Source: Jeotgalibacillus terrae (lineage in GTDB: Bacteria > Bacillota > Bacilli > Bacillales > Jeotgalibacillaceae). From it: a stretch of DNA of 64,000 nucleotides. Under the pieces are notes generated by a model. The model was not told the origin of the DNA. It did no database searches and saw only the letters and a list, made by a program, of their open reading frames with translations. The stretch lies in NCBI RefSeq assembly GCF_016908195.1, contig NZ_JAFBDK010000003.1, forward strand, positions 124,001 through 188,000, given 5' to 3'. Shown piece by piece: positions 7,153 through 17,150 of the stretch; the stretch's first letter is position 1, and the number at the start of each line of letters is the position of its first letter. The position numbers and the translations under genes are program-made.

Positions 7153-8583
7153 CTATTGTTTCACAACGCCCTTTATCAATACTTCTCCAGTATCTGTTTT
7201 AAGACTAATATCCTTAAGAGACTCATCAGGGAATTGAAGGCTTGTTAACGCATACTCTCCTTCATTCAAAAGCAACTCCACTGAAAATGTATCAATGACC
7301 ATTGTAAGCTGAAGTTCTGTCAGATCTCTGAAGAACAATTCCTGATCTTTTGAAAACAGCTCTGAGAAATCAACTTTTCCTGAATTTGAACGTTTGAAAG
7401 AGAGTTTTTTCTCGTTAAAATTGAACTGAATGACAGTATGCGTCTGATCAGAATAGTTCAATGCGATTTGGAGTTCTCCGCTCTTTGGACATGGTGTATT
7501 CAAATCAAGATACACAGGGCCCTGTTCAACATCAATGTTGATCCCGCTTGAATCTACCGTTCTTTCAATTTCAGTTGTGTGATTGAACCATTGATTAAGC
7601 TCCTTGGGAAAATGCTGAACCAGCTTTGTATGACCTTCGCATTCTTTCAAAGTCAGCTCACGCGGCAGTGTCATCTGACTTCTCCAGCCATCCGTTGGCA
7701 CCTGATTGGCATAACGCCAATTACTCATCCAGCCGATCAGAATTCTGCGACTGTCTTCTTTCGGAATGTCTGAAAAAGTGACGCCTGCATATTGATCCCG
7801 TCCATCGTCCAGCCACTTCGCCTCACTGTGTTCTGAGATAAATGCTTTTCCGTCAAACGATCCTGTGAAATACTGCGTGCGGGATCCGTAAGCAAGGCCT
7901 TCTCCGTCACCAATACTGACAATCATGACCCACTTGTCTTCATTTGTTCCTTCAACTTTCAGCGCAAATAAATCCGGACATTCCCATACGCCTTCATGTG
8001 AACCGATATTTGTGCCAAACTCACTTTCAAATACCCAGTGGATCAAATTTTGTGATGAGTAGATTGAGATTGTCTGACCTGTAGCCAGTACCATCACCCA
8101 TTTATCTGACTCATCGTGCCAAAACACCTTCGGGTCTCTGAAATCCGGATTTGACGGATGACTCAGCACAGGATTTCCTTCATACTTTATCCATGTTTTG
8201 CCCGAGTCTGTGCTGTAGGCAAGACTCTGTGACTGAACAATCCCCGAATCTGTTTCTTTGTGATGCGTAAAGATCGCAACAAGCCCTGGTCCATCATTGA
8301 AGAAACCAGTCGTATTGTGCCAATCCACTACTGCACTCCCGGAGAAAATCGTACCATGCTGATCAGGGTACAAGGCAATCGGCAGCTCTTCCCAGTCAAT
8401 CAGGTTACTGCTTACTGCATGTCCCCAGTGCATTGGCCCCCATGTAGTGCCATTAGGGTGATACTGATAAAAAAGATGGTATTCATTGTTGAAAAATACA
8501 AGCCCGTTAGGATCATTCATCCAGTTTTTCTCAGGCGCATAATGCAGGTAAGGTCTGGAGGGATTCACTTTAGTTATACTCAT
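7153..8583 (-). CDS. Glycoside hydrolase family 32 (beta-fructosidase / levanase type)
   Basis: A 476-residue GH32 enzyme that cleaves terminal fructose from sucrose, levan, inulin or fructo-oligosaccharides. The three catalytic blocks are intact: WMNDPNG with nucleophile Asp24, FRDPK with transition-state stabiliser Asp150, and WECPD with acid/base Glu201. A five-blade propeller (to about 310) is followed by a C-terminal beta-sandwich. There is no signal peptide, so it should act in the cytoplasm on imported oligosaccharide. Its ATG overlaps the TGA of the binding-protein gene by 4 bp, so it is the last gene of the transporter operon. Confidence 0.92.
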   Translation of the reverse strand: MSITKVNPSRPYLHYAPEKNWMNDPNGLVFFNNEYHLFYQYHPNGTTWGPMHWGHAVSSNLIDWEELPIALYPDQHGTIFSGSAVVDWHNTTGFFNDGPGLVAIFTHHKETDSGIVQSQSLAYSTDSGKTWIKYEGNPVLSHPSNPDFRDPKVFWHDESDKWVMVLATGQTISIYSSQNLIHWVFESEFGTNIGSHEGVWECPDLFALKVEGTNEDKWVMIVSIGDGEGLAYGSRTQYFTGSFDGKAFISEHSEAKWLDDGRDQYAGVTFSDIPKEDSRRILIGWMSNWRYANQVPTDGWRSQMTLPRELTLKECEGHTKLVQHFPKELNQWFNHTTEIERTVDSSGINIDVEQGPVYLDLNTPCPKSGELQIALNYSDQTHTVIQFNFNEKKLSFKRSNSGKVDFSELFSKDQELFFRDLTELQLTMVIDTFSVELLLNEGEYALTSLQFPDESLKDISLKTDTGEVLIKGVVKQ

Positions 8584-10187
8584 GCTCCGCCCTCCATATG
8601 CTGATCGAAGCCTCGCTGCTTAATTTCCAGCCAATCTGATAAGCCCAGTCTTTCCAGCTCAGCCAGATAATCTTCCCACTCTTCTTCAACCATTCCGTTA
8701 GTGATCCATTCTGCACGTTTTCGTTGTACATAAGGAATCAGATCCGCTTCCACTTCAGCCAGACGCTCCAGATCTTCTGCTGGGAAAAATACTTTTGGAT
8801 AAATGTGATCAGCAGTCATATCCGGTACCATTACTTCCTTCATCAGATCAAGTCTCCAAGCTGCATCTTCAGGTTTCGTTGTTACACTTCCATAGTATTC
8901 ATCCAAAATCGCAAGCGGTCCGCCAATTGAAGTTTGTTCTCTTAATTCTACAGGTGCAGTGCCTTCAAGTGGTAAATGCTTTAACATAGATGCTGTTTCA
9001 TCATATTCGAAAATGTTCTGCTTTTCAGTATCACCATATGTTCCCCAGTTGTTTTGGACAGACTGTGTTGGATCATAGAGCTGATCAATCCATTTAGCTG
9101 TGAGCTCCAGGTTTTGATTCGAACTTGTAATGACCATTTTCGCTCTGTCAAAGCCCATTCCGTTTGTGCGGGCAACATTCTTATGACCATCAGGGCCTTC
9201 AAGAGCAGGCATTAATGTATACTGTTCATTCATGCCGGTAATATTTCCTTTATCCCAGGTGAAATAGAGTCCGTAGCGATTTTCTCTTCCCTTCGCAAGA
9301 TACGTATTCCAGTCCTGTTCAAAAGCTTCTACATCCATCAGGTCTTCTTCATACAGCTCATTGAAAAACTTCATTGCTTCTTTATAACCTTCATCAGCAG
9401 CAGTTAATTTCACTTCTCCATCATTCGTTACAACGGTATGGTCCCAGTTATCTCCAAGACCAAATGATCCGAATAAAAATGAAAGATCCTCTCCACCATG
9501 ATTGATAATGAAAGACATTGGAATGGTCTGTCCATCACCAGCCGGGTCGTTATCTCTGAAAGCAATTAACACTTCTTTCAGTTCTTCCGTTGTTTCTGGT
9601 ACTTCAAGCCCCAGTTCATCCAGCCACTCCTGGTTGATCCATGGGAATGCATCAACTGAATGAATACTTTCTTTACCTGATCCAAGCTCTTCAATCCACG
9701 GGAAAGAATAAATGTGCCCATCAGGAGCAGTCATCATTGATTTATATTCCGGTGCCTTCTCAAATACGGCCTGTAAGTTAGGCATATGATCTTCAATCAG
9801 ATCTTCGACTGCAATAATACTGCCGTCTTCTGCAAGATTTAACAGCTCGTTGTCACTCAGTGCAGCATTCATAATCGCGTCAGGGTGATCCCCGCTCGCC
9901 ATCGCAAGATTCCGTTTTTCTACAAAGGAATCAGACGTATAATTGGTCCATTCAACCTTTACACCTGTTTCTTCCTCCATCCGCTGTAAGATCAGCTTAT
10001 CGTTCGGATCCTCAGGTGCAATTGGAGAACTCTGAGTCATAAATTTCAGCGTGACTTCTTCCTCTAGAGGAAACGTAATATCAGACAGACCATAATCTTC
10101 AGATGCAGCATTGTCCCCGGAATTACATCCCGATACGATCAGTGCGCCAGCAGCAATCGGCATCATTACTCTTAACATTTTCTTCAT
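8580..10187 (-). CDS. Sugar-binding lipoprotein of an LplABC-type ABC importer
   Basis: A 535-residue solute-binding protein of the LplA/YtcQ type. The signal peptide ends in lipobox VSGC, so it is anchored outside the membrane. The start at 10187 follows GGGGG 8 nt upstream; the longer frame from 10202 starts within that site. It should capture the oligosaccharide taken up by the two upstream-encoded permeases. The downstream GH32 enzyme points to a fructan or fructo-oligosaccharide; this substrate is inferred from context. Confidence 0.88.
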   Translation of the reverse strand: MKKMLRVMMPIAAGALIVSGCNSGDNAASEDYGLSDITFPLEEEVTLKFMTQSSPIAPEDPNDKLILQRMEEETGVKVEWTNYTSDSFVEKRNLAMASGDHPDAIMNAALSDNELLNLAEDGSIIAVEDLIEDHMPNLQAVFEKAPEYKSMMTAPDGHIYSFPWIEELGSGKESIHSVDAFPWINQEWLDELGLEVPETTEELKEVLIAFRDNDPAGDGQTIPMSFIINHGGEDLSFLFGSFGLGDNWDHTVVTNDGEVKLTAADEGYKEAMKFFNELYEEDLMDVEAFEQDWNTYLAKGRENRYGLYFTWDKGNITGMNEQYTLMPALEGPDGHKNVARTNGMGFDRAKMVITSSNQNLELTAKWIDQLYDPTQSVQNNWGTYGDTEKQNIFEYDETASMLKHLPLEGTAPVELREQTSIGGPLAILDEYYGSVTTKPEDAAWRLDLMKEVMVPDMTADHIYPKVFFPAEDLERLAEVEADLIPYVQRKRAEWITNGMVEEEWEDYLAELERLGLSDWLEIKQRGFDQHMEGGA

Positions 10188-10206
10188 TGATAAAACCCCC
10201 ATTTTA

Positions 10207-11082
10207 TTATTTTAATGACCCGACCATGACACCTTTTTCAAAGTATTTCTGGAAGAACGGGTACATGATTAACAGCGGAAGACTGGCAACAACTATAGAT
10301 GAGTACTTGATCATTTCTGAAATCCGCTGAAGTTCGGCTCTGGCCATTTGATCGCCAATCATGCCGGGCTGGACTTCGTTTTGAATCAGGATCGATCGTA
10401 AGACCAGCTGAAGCGGATGCAGTTCTCTGTCTTCGAGATAGATCATTGCATCAAAGTAAGCATTCCACTGGCCAATGAACGCATATAGCGCCAGTACAAA
10501 AATAATCGGCTTGGACAATGGAAGAATAATTTTCAGGAAAATCATGAAGTCAGACGCGCCATCTATTCTGGCTGCTTCTTTTAACTCATTTGGAATCGCC
10601 TTAAAATAGGTTCTTGCTAAAATGATGAACCATACTGAAATGGCGTTTGGTAGAATGATTGCCCAGACCGTATTCAGCATGCCAAGATCTCTGACCAGAA
10701 GGTACGTTGGAATCAGACCTCCATTGAAGAACATGGTCACGATGAAAAAAATCATGATTGTTTTTTTGCCGACCAGACCATTCTGCGATAGCGTATATCC
10801 GGCAAGAATACTGACCACTACGGTTACCAACGTAAATCCTGTGGCATATAAAACAGAGTTAAAAAATCCTCTTAAAATGGTGCCGTCTGCAAATAATCTT
10901 GCATAGCCATCAAGACTGAAATCAGAGAAACTAAGCATGATCCCTTTATTTAAAAGGGTGTTAGGCTGAAGAAATGAAGACAGAAATACGTACAGTAATG
11001 GCAGCAATACAAGCAGTGAAACAATCACCAGCAACATTTTATTCACTGTTAAAAGAATACGGTCGCTTTTTGTTAAATTCAT
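10207..11082 (-). CDS. Carbohydrate ABC transporter permease (LplC/YtcP type)
   Basis: A 291-residue six-helix permease with the binding-protein-dependent transport signature EAARIDGASDFMIFLKIILP (EAA loop, about 190-210) that contacts the ATPase. The C-terminal QKYFEKGVMVGSLK is typical of LplC-like proteins. It sits between its partner permease and the binding lipoprotein. No ATPase gene lies in the operon, so a shared MsmX-type ATPase encoded elsewhere probably powers it (inference from family practice). Confidence 0.9.
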   Translation of the reverse strand: MNLTKSDRILLTVNKMLLVIVSLLVLLPLLYVFLSSFLQPNTLLNKGIMLSFSDFSLDGYARLFADGTILRGFFNSVLYATGFTLVTVVVSILAGYTLSQNGLVGKKTIMIFFIVTMFFNGGLIPTYLLVRDLGMLNTVWAIILPNAISVWFIILARTYFKAIPNELKEAARIDGASDFMIFLKIILPLSKPIIFVLALYAFIGQWNAYFDAMIYLEDRELHPLQLVLRSILIQNEVQPGMIGDQMARAELQRISEMIKYSSIVVASLPLLIMYPFFQKYFEKGVMVGSLK

Positions 11083-11096
11083 TTTATTACCCCTTT

Positions 11097-12098
11097 CTAC
11101 ATGAGACCTTCGCCTTCATTTAGTTTTTTAACGACGCTGTTCACAAAGACTAAAAGGAATACATTGATGACTGCGTTAAACAATCCGACTGCAGTTGCAA
11201 ATGAATAATCTCCTGCCTGGAGTCCGAGCTTATAGACATAGGTTGGAATAATTTCAGATGCAGGTATATTCATAGATGTCTGAAGCAGATAAGCTTTTTC
11301 AAAACCAATCGCCATAATGCCACCTGCTGCAAGAATGAACAGGACTGCCATCACAGGCTTTAATACCGGCAGATCGATATGCCAGATTCTTCTTAACAGT
11401 GAAGCACCATCAATTTTTGCCGCATCGTGAAGCTGCGGATCAACATTCGCTAAAGCTGCTACATAGATAATGGATGCCCACCCGGCTCCCTGCCAGATCC
11501 CTGAAATAATATAGATCGAGCGGAATGCGTCCGGATCTGACATGAAAGAATACGAGTTTCCCGTCACGAGTGTAATGAGAGAGTTAATCGGTCCTGTAGG
11601 TGAGAGAAATAAAAATACCATTCCGGAAATGACGACCACGGAAATAAAGTGTGGTGCGTACAAAATCAGCTGGATATTTTTCTTAGCATTCGCCCTTCTG
11701 ATCTGATTGAGCATTAAGGCTAAAATGATCGGAATCGGAAACCCGAGCAGTAATTCAAAGGAACTCAATTTCAGTGTGTTCATAAATATATTCAGGAAAT
11801 TTGGAGAGGTCAGGAATCCTGTGAAGTGTTCGAGTCCTACCCATTCACTTCCCAAAATCCCCCGCATCGGGCTGAAATCTTTAAAGGCTATCACCGCACC
11901 GTACATCGGAATGTATTTGAAAATAATCGTCAGAATAATGGCCGGGGCGATAAAAAGATATAACAGATAGTTCTTTTTGATATACTCAAGGTTTTTGTTT
12001 TTCTTTTTTCCCGGCTGATGGTCCTGCTTATTTTCCGGCTCTTTTTGCTTTTGATGCTGAACGTGTTCTTCCTGTAATTCTCTGGCTGCATTTTGCAT
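11097..12098 (-). CDS. Carbohydrate ABC transporter permease (LplB type)
   Basis: A 333-residue permease with a highly charged cytoplasmic N-terminus (about 1-40), then six membrane helices beginning YLLYLFIAPAI. The EAA-type loop here reads DAAKIDGASLLRRIWHIDLP (about 225-245). It is the first gene of the transporter-GH32 operon, and the ribosome binding site GGGGGG precedes the ATG. A consensus cre site lies 17 bp upstream of the start, so the whole operon should be subject to catabolite repression. Confidence 0.9.
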   Translation of the reverse strand: MQNAARELQEEHVQHQKQKEPENKQDHQPGKKKNKNLEYIKKNYLLYLFIAPAIILTIIFKYIPMYGAVIAFKDFSPMRGILGSEWVGLEHFTGFLTSPNFLNIFMNTLKLSSFELLLGFPIPIILALMLNQIRRANAKKNIQLILYAPHFISVVVISGMVFLFLSPTGPINSLITLVTGNSYSFMSDPDAFRSIYIISGIWQGAGWASIIYVAALANVDPQLHDAAKIDGASLLRRIWHIDLPVLKPVMAVLFILAAGGIMAIGFEKAYLLQTSMNIPASEIIPTYVYKLGLQAGDYSFATAVGLFNAVINVFLLVFVNSVVKKLNEGEGLM

Positions 12099-12114
12099 TG
12101 TATCCCCCCTGTTT

Positions 12115-12129
12115 AGAAAGCGTTTTCAT
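12115..12129 (-). promoter_or_regulatory. cre site (CcpA operator)
   Basis: ATGAAAACGCTTTCT on the minus strand matches the WTGNAANCGNWNNCW consensus at every position. It lies just upstream of the lplB-like start, where CcpA binding would block transcription of the sugar operon. Confidence 0.75.
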
Positions 12130-12218
12130 AAGTTGATTTCAATATAACAGAGAAAAAATAGAGGCTATTTTAAAATCTTTGGAATTGGACTTTCATTTTT
12201 TTCGGGTTGTGAACACAT

Positions 12219-12246
12219 AAAAAAAAGATCCGCTGAACGGACCTTT
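12219..12246 (-). terminator. Terminator after the two-component/binding-protein operon
   Basis: On the minus strand GGTCCG-TTCAG-CGGATC (12242-12226) is followed by eight T. It separates the regulatory operon from the lplB promoter. Confidence 0.85.
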
Positions 12247-13603
12247 ACTGGGGAAATGAATATATATCGTTTGCATAGCTGTTTTGTTCCTGAATCCCGT
12301 TATCTATTTTATTTACCGCCCGATCAGCAGCTTCTTTTACTTCTGCATTCTCTATAACAATTTCCTCAAAAAGCGTTTTGATCGCATCACTTAAAAACGG
12401 ATAAGCTGGAGTGACCGGACGGCTTTTGGAATAGATCTGAGACTGAGTCAGAAAGATATTTTCAGGATACTCAAGAAATTCCGGAAAGGATTGCACAATA
12501 GATTGCCGTGCAGGTGGTTCTCCAGTCTGATCAACATAAATACTCATTGCCTCATAGTCTGTCATATAAGAAATGAACGTCCAGGCTTCATCAGGATATT
12601 GCGTATTGGATGAGATGCCCATCGACCAGCCTCCATTTGGTGCAACCTGTGCAGTGCCTTTCGGGAGCGGGGCAATATCGAAGTCTTCTCCAAGTTCAAA
12701 ATCCGGATCCGTTTCTTTCAGTCTGCTTAATTCCCATGAACCAAACACACTCATCCCAAGCTTCCCATTTTCAAATGCTCTGGGCGGCAGCTGAACTTCA
12801 GCTACATCATAGCGGTGATACAAATCCTTATAAAATGTCAGGGCTTCAATTGATGCAGGCGCATTCAGATATCCATCTGCCGTTGAACCATCAGGACTCA
12901 GTAATTCCCCTCCAAACTGCCAGATGAGAGGTGACTTAAAATAAGAAGCCGCCTCTCCTCCGGGGAAACCCTGTGCCGGATCAATTCCAATGACCCCTTT
13001 GTCAGGATCTGTGATTTTTTGGGCAGCCGCAAGCACTTCATCCCACGTCATTGGATCATGCGGATTTTTTGATGGGAAAGGAATACCCGCCTCCTGAAAG
13101 AGATGACGATTATAATACAGCGCTGCTCCAGGCTGTACGAGCGGCATCAGATAGACGTCATCCTCATAGCTTACCCCTTCAAGAAGCGCCGGTGGAAGAT
13201 CTTTATCCAGCCGCTCTTCCAGAAAATGATCTGTTAATGGCTCAAGTACGCCAATGCGCGCATAAAGTGCCAGATTCGGGCTGTCAATCAGCATCAAATC
13301 AGGCGGCTTCCCAGTCGCAATTTCTGTACGCAGCTTCAATTCATAATCCCCATACTGAATAGCGTTCATATCTATATCAATATTGGGATAAGCCCGTTCA
13401 AAAGACGCGATCATGTATTCGAAGGCCTGATTTTCAGCAACATTTCCATAGTTTCTCCAGAATGTTAATACTGTCTGGTCATCTGTTTCAGTAACCGGTG
13501 TGATCGTCATGTCATTCTCTGAATCTATATTGAATCTCACTGCGATCACGACTCCAACAATCATTACAATCATAAGAACTGAAAATATGATTCCCTTCTT
13601 CAT
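12245..13603 (-). CDS. Extracellular sugar-binding protein linked to the YesMN-type sensor
   Basis: A 452-residue family-1 solute-binding protein. The N-terminus has a single hydrophobic helix (about 5-23) with no lipobox Cys, so it is probably membrane-anchored by an uncleaved helix. ATG 13603 is used because it lies 1 nt after the response-regulator stop with GGGAAGTGG upstream; the longer frame overlaps that gene. Its position as last gene of the sensor-regulator operon, apart from any permease, suggests that it delivers ligand to the histidine kinase rather than to a transporter. That role is inference. Confidence 0.82.
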   Translation of the reverse strand: MKKGIIFSVLMIVMIVGVVIAVRFNIDSENDMTITPVTETDDQTVLTFWRNYGNVAENQAFEYMIASFERAYPNIDIDMNAIQYGDYELKLRTEIATGKPPDLMLIDSPNLALYARIGVLEPLTDHFLEERLDKDLPPALLEGVSYEDDVYLMPLVQPGAALYYNRHLFQEAGIPFPSKNPHDPMTWDEVLAAAQKITDPDKGVIGIDPAQGFPGGEAASYFKSPLIWQFGGELLSPDGSTADGYLNAPASIEALTFYKDLYHRYDVAEVQLPPRAFENGKLGMSVFGSWELSRLKETDPDFELGEDFDIAPLPKGTAQVAPNGGWSMGISSNTQYPDEAWTFISYMTDYEAMSIYVDQTGEPPARQSIVQSFPEFLEYPENIFLTQSQIYSKSRPVTPAYPFLSDAIKTLFEEIVIENAEVKEAADRAVNKIDNGIQEQNSYANDIYSFPQ

Positions 13604-13604
13604 A

Positions 13605-15209
13605 TCAATCCACTTCCCTGTCAATAGAACCAGTATCCTGCTGCCTGCGGTATTCAACCGGTGAACAGCCATAGTGCTTTTTAAATACGGTACTGAAGTA
13701 ACCAGCACTCGAGTACCCTGTCAGTTCAGCTACATCGATAATTTTCAGACGATGATCCTTTAAAAAATCTGCCGCTTTCTTCATCCTTACTTTTACAAGG
13801 TAATCTGTAAAGTTCTGCCCGGTCTGCTGCTTAAATAACTCTGATAAGTAGGTCCCGTTCATATGAAACAGATCAGAGAGAACTGACAGGGAAATATCTT
13901 CAGCATAATGCATATCCAGGTATTGTTTGACTGAATCCGTCACCTTCGAACCTGAAAAACGCACTGAATGTACAGCCTGCGTAATCGTTTCAGAAACAAG
14001 AACAATAGAATTCATCACCGTTACATAATTTGTCATCTGACGAACTTCCTGCTGACACAACCAGATGGATTGGGAGATGGATGAGTCATTCAATTCATAC
14101 TTTTGAACAATGGTCCCTAAAAGAAAAAGAATTCGATTAGCACCCACTGTGAATGAATAAGCTGAATGCTGACCTAACTTCACCAATTCTTTTTTGATTA
14201 GATCCGAAACCGGTTTTACATCGCCCTGCTCACTTGCACTCATCATAATTCTTTCAAATTCCGGTGACAGCCCGGTCCCCTGCAAACTGTGCTGATCTTC
14301 TCTATACAGATGAGCACCTGCCTCAAGTGGGGATTGACTCCATGCAAGCAGACTTGAAATATACGAATCCTTCATTCTGTCAAAGCCTGTTACGCTTTCT
14401 CCTGCGCCGATCACGGTGTATAGATTGAGCAGTGATTTGGATTGATCCTGTACTTTTCTTATAAAGGATTGTTCATCCCTTTGATGTAGCAGACTGACCG
14501 CATGAATCAAAGAAGGGTAAGCCGGATTCTCAAACAGCCAGATTTGATCGAATTGACTGCTGATCTCGTTACACAATAATCTGAACGATTCCCACAGCTT
14601 TTTAGGTCTTGAGGATTCGCCACCTGTCCCTCTGGCTTCAATTGTTAAGATCCTGATCACTGCATCCGGGTCTGCCAGGTCGTTCAATTGCAATTGCTTC
14701 AGCCGTTCACCCACCGCTTCCTGATTCAGCCACTCCCCATTGGCTACGTATAGAAGATACTTCCTGCGTTCATCTTCAAAGGCATATCTCGCTGCTCTTT
14801 TCATTTTGTTCAGTTCCTGCTTTTCAACTTTTTCATTCTCTATTTCTTGTTTAATTTTACTGAGGGTTGTTTCAAGGTCATCAGGTGACACCGGTTTGAG
14901 TAAGTAATCACTCGCCCCTTCTTTCATCGCATTCTTCACATAGTCAAAATCCGAGTAGCCTGAGAGGACAATGATTTTGATATGCGGAAACTGCTTCTTA
15001 CATTCTTTAGTGAACGCAAGACCATCCATCATAGGCATTCTCATATCAGTAATCACAAGGTCGGCAGCGTTTGAAGCAAGCTTTTCAAGTGCTTCCTTCC
15101 CGTCCGAGGCTTCACCAATCACCTCACATGCCTGATCTGTTAAGTTAAGTTTCAAATACATACCTTTTCTGATCTGGACTTCATCGTCTACGATCATGAT
15201 CTTCATCAT
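13605..15209 (-). CDS. Response regulator with AraC-type DNA-binding domain (YesN type)
   Basis: A 535-residue protein: receiver domain (1-120, phospho-acceptor Asp55 in VITDMRMP), a long middle region, and a C-terminal pair of AraC helix-turn-helix motifs (about 430-530, with YLSELFKQQTGQNF and YFSTVFKKHYGCSP). The ATG at 15209 is preceded by GAGGGGGTGG; the upstream frame to 15299 lies inside the kinase gene. The kinase and regulator genes overlap by 29 bp. It probably activates the neighbouring sugar transporter operon when phosphorylated. Confidence 0.9.
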   Translation of the reverse strand: MMKIMIVDDEVQIRKGMYLKLNLTDQACEVIGEASDGKEALEKLASNAADLVITDMRMPMMDGLAFTKECKKQFPHIKIIVLSGYSDFDYVKNAMKEGASDYLLKPVSPDDLETTLSKIKQEIENEKVEKQELNKMKRAARYAFEDERRKYLLYVANGEWLNQEAVGERLKQLQLNDLADPDAVIRILTIEARGTGGESSRPKKLWESFRLLCNEISSQFDQIWLFENPAYPSLIHAVSLLHQRDEQSFIRKVQDQSKSLLNLYTVIGAGESVTGFDRMKDSYISSLLAWSQSPLEAGAHLYREDQHSLQGTGLSPEFERIMMSASEQGDVKPVSDLIKKELVKLGQHSAYSFTVGANRILFLLGTIVQKYELNDSSISQSIWLCQQEVRQMTNYVTVMNSIVLVSETITQAVHSVRFSGSKVTDSVKQYLDMHYAEDISLSVLSDLFHMNGTYLSELFKQQTGQNFTDYLVKVRMKKAADFLKDHRLKIIDVAELTGYSSAGYFSTVFKKHYGCSPVEYRRQQDTGSIDREVD

Positions 15210-16977
15210 TTTCCACCCCCTCATTTGTATAGAAATAAAGATACATTTCTGTTCCATGACCCGGTCTCGACTTAATGTCATAGCTGAACCTTTCGCCAAA
15301 ATAAAGCTTCAACCTGCCTATGACATTACGTAAGCCAATGCTGTATCCTTTACTTTTCAGTACATCTGACTCCTCAAAATCCTTTAAGTTTGTAATTAAA
15401 TCCTCTGTCATTCCTTCACCTTTATCTGAGACAGCTACGATGACGCTATGATTCTGATCAGTGATACTGATGTCAATTTCAGCATGATGCTTTTGCGTGA
15501 AGCTGTATTTAACTGCATTTTCAACGAGCGGCTGTAACGTAAACTTTGGAACCAGTAAACCCAGTCCACTGCTATCATCTTTAATGGTTACCTTCAGCTG
15601 CTCACCATATCTTATTTTTAAAATGTCAGTATAACTTTTCATATACGTTAATTCTTCAGCGAGCGGGACCTCTGTATGTTCTGTTTTCAGTGAATACCGC
15701 AGCATTTTTCCTAACGCTACACTCACATTCATCACTTCCCGGTTCTTCTCCTGCAGAGCCAGACTTCCGATAATCTCAAGCGTATTATTCAAAAAGTGAG
15801 GATTGATCTGCAGCAGCAAAGCATTGTATTCAGCGTCCTTACGTCTCAGATTCGCCTTATACTCTGTTTCAATCATGCGATTAAGCTGGTCGATCGTATG
15901 ATCAGCTGCATGAATCAGGTACCCAACCTCGTCTTTTCCCGACCGCACTGAGGGAAGAGCACTTTTTGCGCCTTTAAAATCTCCCCGTTCAATAAAAGAC
16001 ATCGCTTTTGTTAACCCGCTCACAGGACGTATAATCGTCGATGAGAAAATAAAAGATGCAATCATGGTTAAGATAAAGATGGCAAATGAGATGAATAATA
16101 ACGTCCGCTGCAGATCGTCAACCTCGCTGAACAGCGCTGATTCTGCGACTTCGTTAATCAGTACCCAATCTGCAAAAGGCAGTTTCTGATAAAAGATGAG
16201 AAATTTTCCTCCTTCTTCCACCCGCTCAATCATGCCTTTCTCCAGGTCTGACAGGTTGATCGCCCTGATCGTTTCACTTAGATCTGTCTTCTCAGAAGGG
16301 ACCTGCTGGCTCAATACCTTTTCAGCATTTGAATCCACTAAATAGGTATAACCTGTTTGAACGACTGCCTGATTATCCAAGGCATTTTCAAGAATATGAG
16401 TCGGAAAGCTAACCTTAATGACACCACCGTTCATCATCGTATTCAGATCAAAAAGAGGCACTAGAAAACTATTCACCTGTTGGTTGATCATTTCAGTAGA
16501 TTGCTGGAAAGAGTCAAGATGCGCACCCGTATAAATACGTTCATCATTTAAGTACTCGCTATACCAGTTTTCAGATGTCCAACCCAAACCTTCTCCCCAT
16601 ACCGTTGCACCATCATTTAAAAAAACGTTAATTGACATTGAATTAGAATTATTGATCATCATGGCTGCTAATTGAGATTCCAGATTCGTCTCAGCCAGAA
16701 ACTTTTCTCCAACAGTTGCTTCCGGATTTCCATTCACCCTCAACCATTCCTGCGTCAGCTCATTAAGCAGCACCTGCTTACCAATATCTTCAGCCTGTGT
16801 AGCGATAGACTCAATATATAAAGAATACTGATCCATTACTTCGACTGATAACTCCCTTGTTTGATCTTTGATCGACTCAGTTAACCAGGCAGGAATGAAA
16901 ATAGACAACACCAAAAAAGGTATGGTTAATAAAATCGTAAATATAACAAACAGTCTATTTCTCAATGAAAAAAACAT
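15181..16977 (-). CDS. Sensor histidine kinase (YesM type)
   Basis: A 598-residue sensor with membrane helices near residues 8-30 and 285-310 enclosing a large extracellular domain. A HAMP linker follows, then a His_kinase domain with QINPHFLNNTL (phosphorylated His) and a HATPase domain with NAVKYSF and DKGEGM. The ATG at 16977 is preferred because AGAGGGTGGGG ends just before it; the ATG at 17001 is an alternative that adds eight residues. It senses carbohydrate outside the cell together with the binding protein of its operon (inference). Confidence 0.9.
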   Translation of the reverse strand: MFFSLRNRLFVIFTILLTIPFLVLSIFIPAWLTESIKDQTRELSVEVMDQYSLYIESIATQAEDIGKQVLLNELTQEWLRVNGNPEATVGEKFLAETNLESQLAAMMINNSNSMSINVFLNDGATVWGEGLGWTSENWYSEYLNDERIYTGAHLDSFQQSTEMINQQVNSFLVPLFDLNTMMNGGVIKVSFPTHILENALDNQAVVQTGYTYLVDSNAEKVLSQQVPSEKTDLSETIRAINLSDLEKGMIERVEEGGKFLIFYQKLPFADWVLINEVAESALFSEVDDLQRTLLFISFAIFILTMIASFIFSSTIIRPVSGLTKAMSFIERGDFKGAKSALPSVRSGKDEVGYLIHAADHTIDQLNRMIETEYKANLRRKDAEYNALLLQINPHFLNNTLEIIGSLALQEKNREVMNVSVALGKMLRYSLKTEHTEVPLAEELTYMKSYTDILKIRYGEQLKVTIKDDSSGLGLLVPKFTLQPLVENAVKYSFTQKHHAEIDISITDQNHSVIVAVSDKGEGMTEDLITNLKDFEESDVLKSKGYSIGLRNVIGRLKLYFGERFSYDIKSRPGHGTEMYLYFYTNEGVENDEDHDRRR

Positions 16978-17109
16978 GTCATCCCCACCCTCTTCATTCA
17001 ATTAAGAACTTAGCACACTTATTCGGAATATTCTATATGCTTTTGATTTCTAAAGCGGGTCTAGACAAACATGAAATTTAAATCCAAATGAAAACCCTTA
17101 CATTTTATA

Positions 17110-17138
17110 TTGACATTCCCCCTTAAATAAAATAATCT
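17110..17138 (+). promoter_or_regulatory. Sigma-A promoter of the LacI regulator gene
   Basis: TTGACA (17110-17115), a 17-bp spacer and TAATCT (17133-17138). The expected start site is a few bases before the operator at 17151. Confidence 0.75.
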
Positions 17139-17150
17139 AAATAAAACTAG

